Below the pieces are notes generated by a model. It saw only the letters and a program-made list of their open reading frames with translations. It had not been told where the DNA came from and did no database searches. Shown here in pieces: positions 8,541 to 18,131 of a stretch of DNA of 64,000 nucleotides. This stretch comes from Flavobacteriaceae bacterium GSB9 (GTDB lineage: Bacteria > Bacteroidota > Bacteroidia > Flavobacteriales > Flavobacteriaceae). Position 1 is the stretch's first letter; each line of letters opens with the position of its first letter. Where the stretch lies: positions 2,356,001 through 2,420,000 of the forward strand of contig CP062007.1 in NCBI GenBank assembly GCA_022749295.1, written 5' to 3'. Both the position numbers and the translations under genes were made by a program.

Positions 8541-10412
8541 TTATTGATCTTCCTTAGAAGCTTTAGTTTCGGCCGTAGGCACTTCTTCAACATCAAAAGG
8601 TTTTCCTAGATATACCAATTGGTAACCTTCTTGAATATCTTTTACTTCTAGATTATATGAGGATATAATATGTAGCTCGCCTTCATCATCTTTCACAAAT
8701 AAAGGGATAATGTCGTCATCGCCATTTGAAATTTTAATCAGTTTTTCATAGTGTTCTTTATTTTCTAGATTGATTTCCTGTATTGAGGGGTATTTTTCAG
8801 TCAATTCAGATAAGCTATTGAAATCATCATTATGCGAAAACAAACCTTCTTTTGGGGTGTTTTCTTCATTTAACATTTCCTGCGTTGTTACCAACCTAAA
8901 AGATCCATTTTCACCAAACTGTTTACTAAATTTTTTGATGGCGTATTTATTAATATCGGGGTTTCCTGTAAGTGCCATTAAGTAACCCACATCGCTTAGT
9001 TCAATATTATCCATCAAGGTATCGGAATAAATATTGGTAGTTATGGCTTCTAAACCAAGTTCTTTGGCTTTTTCAATATTGCGTTCGTTACTATCAATAA
9101 GCACCACATGGCGACCGTTGTTTTCTAAATAATGCCCCAATAAGCGCGACACTTTTGATGCCCCGATAATTAAAATCCCTCCTGACTTTTTTAGAAAAAC
9201 ACCTACTAATTGTGCAAAAAGCCGTGCGGTAGTTGCATTTAACAAAACTGTTCCTAAAACTATCATAAAAACCAAAGGGGTTATGTACTCTGCGTCAACA
9301 ACACCTTTGTCTGCCAATGTTAGTCCAAACAGCGAAGCAATACCGGCCGCCACAATACCTCTGGGCCCTACCCAACTTATAAAAAGTTTTTCCTTTAATT
9401 TTAACTTAGACCCTTGTGTACTGAGAAAAACGCCTACAGGCCTGATAATAAAAACTACCAAAGCAAATAGTATCGCAGCATTCCAGTTATAAACAAGGAG
9501 TAAGTCTTCCATGTTAATATTTGCCGCCAGTAATATAAACAGGATAGAAATAAGCAATACACTTAACGATTCTTTAAAATAAAGCAGCTCTTTTAAATAC
9601 GACGAATTAGAATTACCTAAAACCATTCCCATGACCACAACAGCTAACAATCCCGACTCGTGGGCAAAACTATCGGATAAAACAAAAACCCCTAAAACCG
9701 ATGCTAGAGCAAAAACATTTAAAAGATAGTGCGGTATCCATTTTTTATTAATTGAAAAATTCAGGGCATGGGCAAAAGTAAAACCAAAAGTAGTACCAAA
9801 TAATACAATTTTACCAAATTCTATAAGAGCCGTTTTGGTGAATTCGCCCCCTGCGCCAACACTAATAAACTCAAATACTAGTACTGCTACCAACGCTCCA
9901 ATGGGGTCTATTAAAATACCTTCCCATTTTAAAACAGCAGAAACATCTTTTTTTAAAGGTATATTTCTTAAAATAGGAGTAATTACAGTTGGCCCCGTAA
10001 CAATAATAAGCGATGAAAACAGATATGATATTTCCCAACTTAAATGGAACACAAAATGAGCCGCCAGAGCGCCTCCAAAAAATGTAACTATAGACCCAAT
10101 AGTAATAAGCTTTGTAATTACTGGCCCAACATTTTTTATTTCGCCCTTTCTTAAGGTTAACCCACCTTCAAAAAGAATAATACTAATAGCTAACGACACA
10201 AAGTAAAAAAGGCTTTCGCCAGGAAACAACCCTTCCTTACCATTCCAAATAGGCTCAATCCACTTAGAACCATCTTCGCTTAAAAACTCAGCAGCAATAG
10301 GCCCTACCAACAAACCAATTAATATTAGAGGCAAAATAGCTGGAATTTTAAATTTCCAAGCTACCCACTGTGCCAATATCCCCAAAATAATGATTCCCGC
10401 TAATTCTATCAT
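8541..10412 (-). CDS. Cation:proton antiporter with C-terminal RCK (TrkA-N) domain
   Basis: 623 residues. The first 400 or so form about 12 membrane helices of the CPA (NhaP/KefB-like) type, including the G-rich GLLVGPIAAEF and VTGPTVITPIL and the FISWVGPRGIVAAG segment typical of CPA1 antiporters. A Rossmann-type RCK domain follows (GGILIIGASKVSRLLGHYLE, about 410-525), then an RCK_C-like tail. The protein should exchange Na+ or K+ for H+ across the inner membrane, gated by a nucleotide or ion bound to the RCK domain. It is divergently transcribed from the universal stress protein gene across 138 bp. Confidence 0.92.
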   Translation of the reverse strand: MIELAGIIILGILAQWVAWKFKIPAILPLILIGLLVGPIAAEFLSEDGSKWIEPIWNGKEGLFPGESLFYFVSLAISIILFEGGLTLRKGEIKNVGPVITKLITIGSIVTFFGGALAAHFVFHLSWEISYLFSSLIIVTGPTVITPILRNIPLKKDVSAVLKWEGILIDPIGALVAVLVFEFISVGAGGEFTKTALIEFGKIVLFGTTFGFTFAHALNFSINKKWIPHYLLNVFALASVLGVFVLSDSFAHESGLLAVVVMGMVLGNSNSSYLKELLYFKESLSVLLISILFILLAANINMEDLLLVYNWNAAILFALVVFIIRPVGVFLSTQGSKLKLKEKLFISWVGPRGIVAAGIASLFGLTLADKGVVDAEYITPLVFMIVLGTVLLNATTARLFAQLVGVFLKKSGGILIIGASKVSRLLGHYLENNGRHVVLIDSNERNIEKAKELGLEAITTNIYSDTLMDNIELSDVGYLMALTGNPDINKYAIKKFSKQFGENGSFRLVTTQEMLNEENTPKEGLFSHNDDFNSLSELTEKYPSIQEINLENKEHYEKLIKISNGDDDIIPLFVKDDEGELHIISSYNLEVKDIQEGYQLVYLGKPFDVEEVPTAETKASKEDQ

Positions 10413-10550
10413 ACGTAAATGCTTATAAAAATGACTAATTTAAATAAAAACAGATGATTTTAAAGGTTTCTCATTATTGTTTTTGGCATAAAGCGTCATG
10501 TTTTTAAAAAAATGTTATCTTTCAAATCTTACAAAAAATTTAGTTAGCAC

Positions 10551-11399
10551 GTGCGTTTAAAGCCATTTAAAAGTATAGGAATTGGTATAGCTTATTCTCC
10601 CAACTTAAAGGCCAACCTCTTTGAAGCAGCAAGGTTGTCTGTTTTCTTTGGAGCCAAGTTGTATTTAATACATGTGGGTGAGGTTTCTGAAGAAAAAACA
10701 AAAATGCTGAACATTATTTTAAAAAGCTTTGAAAAAGATAAGCTCAATTACGAAATCGTGTTTAAAACGGGTAACCCCGTTGATGTTATCCTATCAACTT
10801 CCGAAGAAAAAAATATAGATCTGCTCATTCTGGGCGCACTTAAACGCGAACGGTTTTTTAAATATTACATCGGTTCTATTGCCAGAAAGATTACCCGTAA
10901 AGCAAAATGTTCTGTATTGTTACTTATTAAACCTTCGGTAGAGCGATTACCTTGCCAACATGTTGTGGTAAACGGACTAGAAGATCCAAAGACCGAACAA
11001 ACGATAACCACAGCCTTTTACGTAGCCCAAAAACTAAATGCCGAAAAAATAACCATTGTTGAAGAAATAAAACAGGATCAGATTGCCGTAAAGGTTGAGG
11101 ACGATAAATCGTTGCGCCGCGCTAATATTATTAAAGAACGCATTAGAATGCGCGAAAACTCAAGAATTAAAGAAATAATAAGCCATATTCCGGAAGACTA
11201 TTTAACAAACAAAACGATTAAGTTGCAACCTATTTTTGGAAAGCAAGGCTATTCTATTGGGCATTACGCACAAATAGCTAGAGCTGATTTACTGGTTATG
11301 AATGCCCCAAGAAAAGCCACCTTTTGGGACCGTTTATTTCCGCACGATATCGAGCACATTTTAACCGAGTTGCCAACCGATGTATTGATTTTACAATGA
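10551..11399 (+). CDS. Tandem universal stress protein (UspA family)
   Basis: 282 residues starting at GTG. Residues 1-130 form a first Usp domain, with DLLILGALKRE...YIGSIARKITRKAKCSVLLL covering the ATP-binding G2xG9xG-like region and the last strand. Residues about 135-282 form a second, more degenerate domain ending ...LTELPTDVLILQ. The stop overlaps the ATG of the SulP gene (ATGA, 11396-11399), which indicates translational coupling. Linked Usp domains often regulate or accompany transporters; here a role in controlling the SulP carrier is an inference from the overlap. Confidence 0.9.
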   Translation: MRLKPFKSIGIGIAYSPNLKANLFEAARLSVFFGAKLYLIHVGEVSEEKTKMLNIILKSFEKDKLNYEIVFKTGNPVDVILSTSEEKNIDLLILGALKRERFFKYYIGSIARKITRKAKCSVLLLIKPSVERLPCQHVVVNGLEDPKTEQTITTAFYVAQKLNAEKITIVEEIKQDQIAVKVEDDKSLRRANIIKERIRMRENSRIKEIISHIPEDYLTNKTIKLQPIFGKQGYSIGHYAQIARADLLVMNAPRKATFWDRLFPHDIEHILTELPTDVLILQ

Positions 11400-13603
11400 G
11401 TCCAAAAAAAAATAACATAAAACTGTTTTTTAAAGCCTTACCTAAAAATATATTTTCGGGGTTTGTTGTCAGCCTCATTGCTTTACCTCTTGGCTTAGGG
11501 CTTGCCATGGCTAGCGATGCCCCTGCTATTTCTGGTGTTATTGCTGCCGTTGTTGGAGGAATTGTTGTGTCCATTTTAGGAGGAAGCCACGTAACTATTA
11601 GCGGTCCAGGTAACGGGTTGGTAGGTGTTATTCTTGTAGCAATTACGACCTTAGGTTTAGAAAATGCATATATAGCCATTATATTTTCGGGTGTTTTATT
11701 GGTGCTCTTGGGTGTGTTTAGAATGGGGAAATTGGCCGATTTTTTTCCATCTGCAGCTATTCAAGGAATGCTAGCGGCCATCGGGTTAATTATTTTAGGA
11801 AAGCAGTTTCATATCATGTTGGCCCATAAAATTAAAAGGGAAGATACCGTAGATTACCTTTTTGAAATTCCCTTTACCATTAATGATGCTTTACATTATG
11901 GAAGAAGCGGATTGATTTATGCTGCTATCGCAGGTGTTATAAGCCTAGGCATTATGGTGTTCTATTCAAAAATCAGAAATAAATATTTGCAGCTTATCCC
12001 GGCACCTATGTGGATTGTAATACTGTCTATAGGCTTCAGCTATTACTTTGAGTTTGGCTTGCACGAACCCAATCCCATTGCCAGAGAATACATGATTTCT
12101 GGAATACCGGAAATTCAGCAAATTATAGCCGAATTACCAATACCTAATTTTAGTGGTATTTGGAGCTTTCCGTTCTGGGGAAGTGTTTTGGCTTTAACCC
12201 TCATTTCTAGCATCGAGTCGCTTTTAAGCATTAAAGCGGTTGACAAATTAGATCCTGAAAAACGGCGATCTAACGTAAACAAAGATCTTAAAGCTTTAGG
12301 TTTGGCAACCATTGGCAGTGGTTTTTTGGGCGGGTTAAACGTGGTAACTGTTATAGCACGAAGCTCGGTAAACGTAAATAATGGCGCCAGTAACCGATCG
12401 TCTAACTTTTTTCATGCCATATTCTTAATCATATTTATTGTATTCTTTAGCTCACAACTTACGCGAATTCCATTACCTGCACTTATGGCCATATTGGTCT
12501 ATACAGGTTATAAATTGGCCTCTCCCAAGGTTGTAACAAAAATGTCGTCGATTGGAAAAGAGCAACTCATTATTTTCTTCGTAACGTTAATCGTTACCTT
12601 AAAAGTAGGCCTAATCACGGGTATTTTGGCCGGTGTTTTAGCTACACTCATTATTCATATTGTAGTTAACAAAAGTGCTGGTTTGTTTTTCAGAAATATT
12701 TTAAAACCCAACGTACTCATGTACAAAGAGCAAGATAGTAAGCACAATTACTACATAAGCGTAAAGCATTTTTGCAGCTTTTTAAATTATTTTAGGTTAA
12801 AGGAAAAATTAGGTGTTGTTCCTGAAAACTCCGATGTTATTGTCGATTTTTCACTTTGCGAATTTGTTGACGATACCGTTTTGGAAAATATGAGTGACTA
12901 CCAAGTGCTTTTTGCTAAGCGCGGTGGGCATTTTGATGTTATAGGCCTCGATATGCATGATACAGACTCCAAACACCCTTTTGCATCAAGACGGTTATTG
13001 CCTGTGCCTAACATCATTAAAAAAAGCCTAACGCGACGCCAAACCTATATGGAGAACTTGGCAAACGATTATCAACTTAATTACAGCCCTAAACATGTAA
13101 AGGACGTTTCCTTTTTAAACAACTTTTCGTTTTTTTCAACTAAGTATATAGACCACATCTATAATATTTTATCGCACGAAAAAAGTGCCATAAAAATGTT
13201 CGATATTGAATTTACCGAAGGTGAGTTTATAGCCAAAGAAGTAGTTCGCACTACCATGGTTTACATCAATTTTAATAAAACCATACCCAAATTTACTTTA
13301 GATAGGGAAGGGTTTTTAGAAAAAGTATCCGCTTTTGCCGGTTTTAAAGATATACCCATTGAAAACCATGATGATTTTTCAAGAAGATTTTATTTATTGG
13401 GCGAGAATGAAACCAAAATTGCCGAATTTTTTGACGACGATGTAACCCACTTTTTTGAAAGTAACCCCTATTACCACGTAGAATCAGACGGCAACGCCTT
13501 GCTTATTTTTGGCCGGGAGCGCTTGGCAAGTATAAAAGAAATAAAGGCGATTTTTGATTACGGAAAACGGTTGAAAAAGGTTATTTTAAAAAACCAAAAT
13601 TGA
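11396..13603 (+). CDS. SulP-family anion transporter (SLC26/BicA-like)
   Basis: 735 residues from the ATG that overlaps the Usp stop codon. An in-frame start further upstream at 11324 would lie inside the Usp gene and is less likely. Residues about 10-420 are the SulP membrane domain, with the signature region GLVVSLIALPLGLGLAMASDAP-like and ISGPGNGLVG. A STAS-like domain follows (about 440-530: DVIVDFSLCEFVDDTVLENM), and then a further 200-residue cytoplasmic extension. Family members carry sulfate, bicarbonate or other anions, often coupled to Na+ or H+. Association with an antiporter and a SLC13 carrier fits Na+-linked anion uptake, but the substrate cannot be read from sequence. Confidence 0.9.
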   Translation: MSPKKNNIKLFFKALPKNIFSGFVVSLIALPLGLGLAMASDAPAISGVIAAVVGGIVVSILGGSHVTISGPGNGLVGVILVAITTLGLENAYIAIIFSGVLLVLLGVFRMGKLADFFPSAAIQGMLAAIGLIILGKQFHIMLAHKIKREDTVDYLFEIPFTINDALHYGRSGLIYAAIAGVISLGIMVFYSKIRNKYLQLIPAPMWIVILSIGFSYYFEFGLHEPNPIAREYMISGIPEIQQIIAELPIPNFSGIWSFPFWGSVLALTLISSIESLLSIKAVDKLDPEKRRSNVNKDLKALGLATIGSGFLGGLNVVTVIARSSVNVNNGASNRSSNFFHAIFLIIFIVFFSSQLTRIPLPALMAILVYTGYKLASPKVVTKMSSIGKEQLIIFFVTLIVTLKVGLITGILAGVLATLIIHIVVNKSAGLFFRNILKPNVLMYKEQDSKHNYYISVKHFCSFLNYFRLKEKLGVVPENSDVIVDFSLCEFVDDTVLENMSDYQVLFAKRGGHFDVIGLDMHDTDSKHPFASRRLLPVPNIIKKSLTRRQTYMENLANDYQLNYSPKHVKDVSFLNNFSFFSTKYIDHIYNILSHEKSAIKMFDIEFTEGEFIAKEVVRTTMVYINFNKTIPKFTLDREGFLEKVSAFAGFKDIPIENHDDFSRRFYLLGENETKIAEFFDDDVTHFFESNPYYHVESDGNALLIFGRERLASIKEIKAIFDYGKRLKKVILKNQN

Positions 13604-13612
13604 TGCTTTTTT

Positions 13613-15391
13613 TTAAATAGGATTAAAAGGAAAAAAATAAGGGATAACGAACGAAGCCGCCAACCAAATAAGCAGGTTTAAAGGCGTTCCCATTTTTAAA
13701 AAATCTGAAAACTTATAATTTCCGGGCGCATAAACCATGGTATTTGTGGGGTAGCTCATGGGCGTCATAAACGTTAAGGAACATGCAAACATAACGGCTA
13801 CTAAAAACGGGCGTTCGCTAATGCCCATCGCTTGGGCCAAAGTAATCACAATAGGCACCATCAAAGCAGCCGTGGCCTTGCTTGAAATTAAATTGGTTAA
13901 TATAAATGCCGCTAAATATATAATGCTTAAAGTAAAATAGGCATTGTATTGCCCAAGTGTATCCATAATGTAATTGGCTATTAAATCGGCACCTCCTGTT
14001 TTTTCGAGTGCCGTACCCATAGAAAGTACACCGGCCATCATAAAGATTACCTTCCACTCTACCGCTTTGTACGCTTCCATAGGTTTTAAAACCCCAATAA
14101 GTATCATTAACAGAGCACCTACCATAGCACTTATTAAGATAGATGTTACATTAAGCGATGCCGCCATAATAACTCCAATACCAATTAAAACCGCAGGAAT
14201 AGCTTTTTTATAGTCGGTTTTCTTTTTTACATATTCTGAAAGTTTAACAATAAGACTTTGAGACTCTAAGTTGTTTATTTCCTCGGGTTGCCCCAACATA
14301 AGCATCATGTCACCTTCTTTTAAAGTTATATGGGTGAGTTTATTGTATTTCATTTCTCCGCGCTGCCGGATGGCGATAACCGAAGAATTATATTGCCTTC
14401 TAAAATTAATTTCTTTCAATGAGCTTTCAGACAAACCCGATCCAAATGGAATAATCACTTCGTATAAATTGAAAGACTTATATTTTTCTTCGGCTTTCTT
14501 CATGCGCTTACTCCCTTTAATACTATAGCCCTCAACATCCAACAAGCGCGATAAGGTTTCTGGAGGAACGATAATTTTTAAAATATCGCCTTGTAATATT
14601 TTAGTATCTGTATCAAAATTATGCTTTAATACACCATCACGTAAAATGGAAAGTATGTTAACGTTAAAATCGTTAACCAAAACCGATTTTGAGATAAATT
14701 GCCCAATATCCCTACAGTTATCTTCCACAAAAAGCTCGGTGATGTATGTTTCTGCTTTTCTGGTAAATTCTTCATTACCGCCTCTATTTTTTGGCAATAA
14801 AATAGGGCCCAAAACAAAGATATATGTAAAACCTAGAGCCAACAAACATAGGGCTGCCAAGCTAAACTCAAACATTCCAAACTCATCAATCCCATATTTT
14901 TTGGCATAACTGCTTACCAAAATATTGGTGGATGTACCTATTAGCGTACAAGTACCCCCAAAAAGTGCGGCAAACGATATGGGCATGAGCAACCTACTCG
15001 GACTAATTTTTGTTTCTCTGCAAACGGTTAAGGCAATAGGAAGCAAAAGCGCTACAACAGCCGTATCGTTTATAAAAGCTGAAAACAAACCCGAAATGGA
15101 ACAAAAAACCACTAAAGCCACGCTGTAATGTATTTTAGCCAATTTTATAATTCGGTGGCTCAATCCTTCTAAAATACCAGAGCTAAAAATACCGCCACTA
15201 ACCACAAAAATGCAACCCAAAGTAATGGTTGCAGGATGGTTAAACCCCGAAAAACCTTCTTCCGGACTTAATACCCCAGCAACGATAAACATGGCCATTA
15301 TAAGTATAGATGTTGTATCTATAGAAAAATAATCCCTTACAAAAAGGATAACACCAAACAGGATAATGGCAAATGTTATTATAATGTCCAT
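13613..15391 (-). CDS. SLC13/DASS-family permease with paired TrkA-C domains
   Basis: 592 residues. Membrane helices occupy about 1-200 and 390-592, with the family segments INDTAVVALLLPIAL and SSKATAALMVPIVITLA. Two RCK_C (TrkA-C) domains sit in the middle (about 205-370: FINEFR-like GVLKHNFDTDTKILQGDILKI and YNKLTHITLKEGDMMLMLG). The layout matches the bacterial sodium-coupled anion carriers of the divalent-anion symporter superfamily, for sulfate, dicarboxylates or similar. It converges on the SulP gene with only nine bases between the stops. Substrate is unassigned. Confidence 0.9.
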   Translation of the reverse strand: MDIIITFAIILFGVILFVRDYFSIDTTSILIMAMFIVAGVLSPEEGFSGFNHPATITLGCIFVVSGGIFSSGILEGLSHRIIKLAKIHYSVALVVFCSISGLFSAFINDTAVVALLLPIALTVCRETKISPSRLLMPISFAALFGGTCTLIGTSTNILVSSYAKKYGIDEFGMFEFSLAALCLLALGFTYIFVLGPILLPKNRGGNEEFTRKAETYITELFVEDNCRDIGQFISKSVLVNDFNVNILSILRDGVLKHNFDTDTKILQGDILKIIVPPETLSRLLDVEGYSIKGSKRMKKAEEKYKSFNLYEVIIPFGSGLSESSLKEINFRRQYNSSVIAIRQRGEMKYNKLTHITLKEGDMMLMLGQPEEINNLESQSLIVKLSEYVKKKTDYKKAIPAVLIGIGVIMAASLNVTSILISAMVGALLMILIGVLKPMEAYKAVEWKVIFMMAGVLSMGTALEKTGGADLIANYIMDTLGQYNAYFTLSIIYLAAFILTNLISSKATAALMVPIVITLAQAMGISERPFLVAVMFACSLTFMTPMSYPTNTMVYAPGNYKFSDFLKMGTPLNLLIWLAASFVIPYFFPFNPI

Positions 15392-15508
15392 TTTTTGGTA
15401 TTCGATTTAATAGTTTTTAATTTTTTGTCCATTTAAATTTAATTTATTTTTAAGGGGTTTCAAAAAAATGTTTGCGCCAAGTGTTAAAATAAAGCTATAA
15501 TTTAAAGC

Positions 15509-15543
15509 TTTGCCTCAATAATTTTAATGCTTTTATTAATTTG
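15509..15543 (+). promoter_or_regulatory. Candidate Bacteroidota-type promoter for the MBL-fold hydrolase
   Basis: TTTG (15509-15512) and TTAATTTG (15536-15543, one mismatch to TAnnTTTG) are 23 bases apart, within the spacing known for Bacteroidota housekeeping promoters. The ATG follows 19 bases later. Confidence 0.4.
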
Positions 15544-15562
15544 CAAGACTTAAAAACTTTCA

Positions 15563-16426
15563 ATGCAATTATACCCCATACAGGCAGGAAACCTAAAGCT
15601 AGATGGTGGTGCTATGTTTGGTGTTGTTCCCAAAACATTGTGGAATAGAACCAATCCCGCAGACGCCAACAATATGATTGATATAGCCACACGTTGCTTA
15701 CTTATTGAAGACGGAAATAGACTTATACTTATCGATACCGGAATGGGAAATAAACAATCCGATAAGTTTTTTGGCTACTACTACTTGTGGGGTGACTTTA
15801 GTTTGGATAAGTCATTGGCACAATATGGTTTCCACCGCGACGACATTACCGATGTTTTTTTAACCCATTTGCATTTTGACCATTGCGGAGGTAGTATTCA
15901 GTGGAATAAAGATAGAACCGGTTACGAACCCGCTTTTAAAAACGCACACTTTTGGAGCAATAAAGACCATTGGCTATGGGCAACAGAACCCAATAGAAGG
16001 GAAAAAGCATCGTTCTTAGAGGAAAATATTTTACCCATGGAAACCAGTGGGCAGTTAAAATTTACATCGCTTCCTAATCGAGATATGCTAAAACATTCAG
16101 AGTTAGGTTTCGATATTTTCTTTGCCGATGGGCATACAGACAAACAAATGATTCCGCTCATTACATATAAAGATAAAACCATAGCTTTTATGGCCGATTT
16201 GTTACCAACCGTTGGCCACTTACCGCTACCCTATGTTATGGGTTACGATACTAGACCACTACTAACGTTGAACGAAAAAGAAAAGTTTTTAAACTTAGCC
16301 GCAAAAAACAATTTCTACCTGTTTTTAGAGCACGACGCCCATAATGAAATCATTACTGTAAAAAACACCGAAAAAGGTGTTAGGCTAAACGAAACATTTA
16401 CTACACAGGATATATTTAATTTTTAA
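15563..16426 (+). CDS. MBL-fold metallo-hydrolase
   Basis: 287 residues, no signal peptide. The metallo-beta-lactamase motif THLHFDHCGG supplies metal ligands (HxHxDH), followed by the downstream Asp/His pair in FADGHTD and a late His in LEHDAHN. The protein thus has a complete dinuclear metal site. Similar Bacteroidota enzymes are annotated as quorum-quenching-lactonase-like or generic hydrolases; substrate cannot be inferred. The subtilase gene starts 28 bases downstream, so the two may share a transcript. Confidence 0.9.
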   Translation: MQLYPIQAGNLKLDGGAMFGVVPKTLWNRTNPADANNMIDIATRCLLIEDGNRLILIDTGMGNKQSDKFFGYYYLWGDFSLDKSLAQYGFHRDDITDVFLTHLHFDHCGGSIQWNKDRTGYEPAFKNAHFWSNKDHWLWATEPNRREKASFLEENILPMETSGQLKFTSLPNRDMLKHSELGFDIFFADGHTDKQMIPLITYKDKTIAFMADLLPTVGHLPLPYVMGYDTRPLLTLNEKEKFLNLAAKNNFYLFLEHDAHNEIITVKNTEKGVRLNETFTTQDIFNF

Positions 16427-16454
16427 TACAAATAGACTAATTCAAATAATACCA

Positions 16455-18059
16455 ATGAAAAACACAAAAATACTTGTTGCTTCAATATTCTTATCGGCCT
16501 TAATATATGGCTGCGGAAGTACTGCAGATATTTTATCCACCCCAGTCGAAAACATTGATACCTCGCCCTTAAAGGTGTCAGAATTAACCGAATCTGAAAA
16601 AAAACAATGGGGCCATCTAGACCTTGTTAAAGACACCATTCCGGGGATGAGCGTTAACAAGGCTTATTCTGAACTTATAAAAAACAAAAAAGGCCAAAAA
16701 GTACTTGTTGCTGTGCTAGATTCTGGAATTGATATAGACCACGAAGATTTAGATGATGTGATTTGGACCAATAAAGATGAAATTCCAAACAATGGAAAAG
16801 ACGACGACAACAACGGCTACATAGACGATATTCACGGTTGGAATTTCTTGGGCGACGGCTACAACGAGCAGTTAGAATACGTTAGAATTATAGCCAGTGG
16901 CGACACCAGTAACCCTGATTATGAGCGTGCAAAAGCTGAATACGAAAAAGAATATGAAAAATGGATGCAGCGCAAAACACAGCACGAACAAATATACCAA
17001 CAAATAAAAGGTGCCCATGAAACCTTGGTAAAACATCTTGGTAAAGAAGATTACACCCAAGAAGAAGTTAATGCCATTACGCCTGATAGTGAAGCGTTAA
17101 GCCAGGCTAAACAAATCGCGCAGTACCTTTTTAGCAATGGCGATACTTTAACTGGGGCTTTAGAAGAAATTGAAGGTGTTTTAGAAACCATCAACGACTT
17201 TTTAAATTACAAGCTCAATACAGATTTTAAGGGTCGCGTAAACGGAGACGACCCCGAAGATATGTCGACCAAATACTATGGCAACGGAAATGTTAAACCT
17301 GTTAAAAAAGAAGAAAGCCATGGTACGCATGTTGCCGGAATTATTGCTGCAGAACGCAATAACGGAAAAGGTGCCAATGGCGTAGCCAACAACGTTGAAA
17401 TTATGACGGTTAGAACGGTGCCCAGTGGCGACGAATATGATAAAGACGTGGCTTTGGCCATTAGATATGCCGTAGACAATGGTGCTAAAATTATTAATGG
17501 CAGTTTTGGTAAAAGCTTCTCTCCGCACAGCGACTGGGTTCGCGATGCGATTGCCTACGCGGGTGAACATGATGTCCTTTTTGTTCATGCCGCAGGAAAC
17601 GATAGTAAAGACGTTGATGTTGAACCCAATTACCCTGACGATAATGTTAACGGTAAAGAAATATCAAACAATTACATAAGAGTTGGTGCACTGGCACCCA
17701 AATATGGATCCAGCATGGTGGCTTCGTTCTCCAACTACGGAAAAAATAATGTTGATGTTTTTGCTCCCGGTGATGATATTTACTCTACAACACCCGAAAA
17801 TGAGTATGACACCAAAGGCGGAACTTCAATGGCTGCTCCTGCTGTTGCTGGCGTGGCTGCACTAATTAGATCATATTACCCGAGTTTAACAGCAGCCCAA
17901 GTCAAGCAAATTTTAATGGATTCTGGATTGCCCATTAAAACCAAGGTTATTGTTGGTGGCGATACTAGTGATATTCGTCCGTTTGCCGATTTAACCAAAT
18001 CTTCAAAAATGGTTAATGCATACAACGCATTGATAATGGCCGCTAAAATGTCTAAATAG
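16455..18059 (+). CDS. S8 family (subtilisin-like) lipoprotein serine protease
   Basis: 534 residues. A lipoprotein signal ends at Cys20 (IYGC). The catalytic triad is complete: Asp89 in VLDSGID, His289 in SHGTHVAG, Ser458 in GGTSMAAP, with the oxyanion Asn382 in HAAGND. About 170 residues are inserted between the Asp and His blocks, including a charged, coiled-coil-like segment at about 155-195, which is longer than in subtilisin. No sorting domain is present, so the enzyme is probably lipid-anchored in the envelope and acts on envelope or extracellular proteins. A strong terminator follows. Confidence 0.94.
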   Translation: MKNTKILVASIFLSALIYGCGSTADILSTPVENIDTSPLKVSELTESEKKQWGHLDLVKDTIPGMSVNKAYSELIKNKKGQKVLVAVLDSGIDIDHEDLDDVIWTNKDEIPNNGKDDDNNGYIDDIHGWNFLGDGYNEQLEYVRIIASGDTSNPDYERAKAEYEKEYEKWMQRKTQHEQIYQQIKGAHETLVKHLGKEDYTQEEVNAITPDSEALSQAKQIAQYLFSNGDTLTGALEEIEGVLETINDFLNYKLNTDFKGRVNGDDPEDMSTKYYGNGNVKPVKKEESHGTHVAGIIAAERNNGKGANGVANNVEIMTVRTVPSGDEYDKDVALAIRYAVDNGAKIINGSFGKSFSPHSDWVRDAIAYAGEHDVLFVHAAGNDSKDVDVEPNYPDDNVNGKEISNNYIRVGALAPKYGSSMVASFSNYGKNNVDVFAPGDDIYSTTPENEYDTKGGTSMAAPAVAGVAALIRSYYPSLTAAQVKQILMDSGLPIKTKVIVGGDTSDIRPFADLTKSSKMVNAYNALIMAAKMSK

Positions 18060-18074
18060 TTTTTTAAGTTTTAA

Positions 18075-18117
18075 AAGGCTGTTCAACATAAAGTTTTTAT
18101 TTGAACAGCCTTATTTT
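18075..18117 (+). terminator. Rho-independent terminator after the subtilase gene
   Basis: A perfect 12-bp stem, AAGGCTGTTCAA (18075-18086) with TTGAACAGCCTT (18101-18112), is followed by a T-rich tail. It ends just before the M1 peptidase start codon at 18132. Confidence 0.9.
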
Positions 18118-18131
18118 TAATTTTAATATTC

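Noticed and set aside
11296-11679. 127-codon minus-strand frame
   Set aside because: Spans the junction of the Usp and SulP genes on the opposite strand; both sense genes are well supported.
13592-13615. T-rich stretch between the convergent SulP and SLC13 genes as a terminator
   Set aside because: A run of T is present but there is no convincing stem before it on either strand.
17202-17588. 128-codon minus-strand frame
   Set aside because: It lies wholly antisense to the subtilase gene across catalytic His and the surrounding conserved blocks; no family match and no independent start context.
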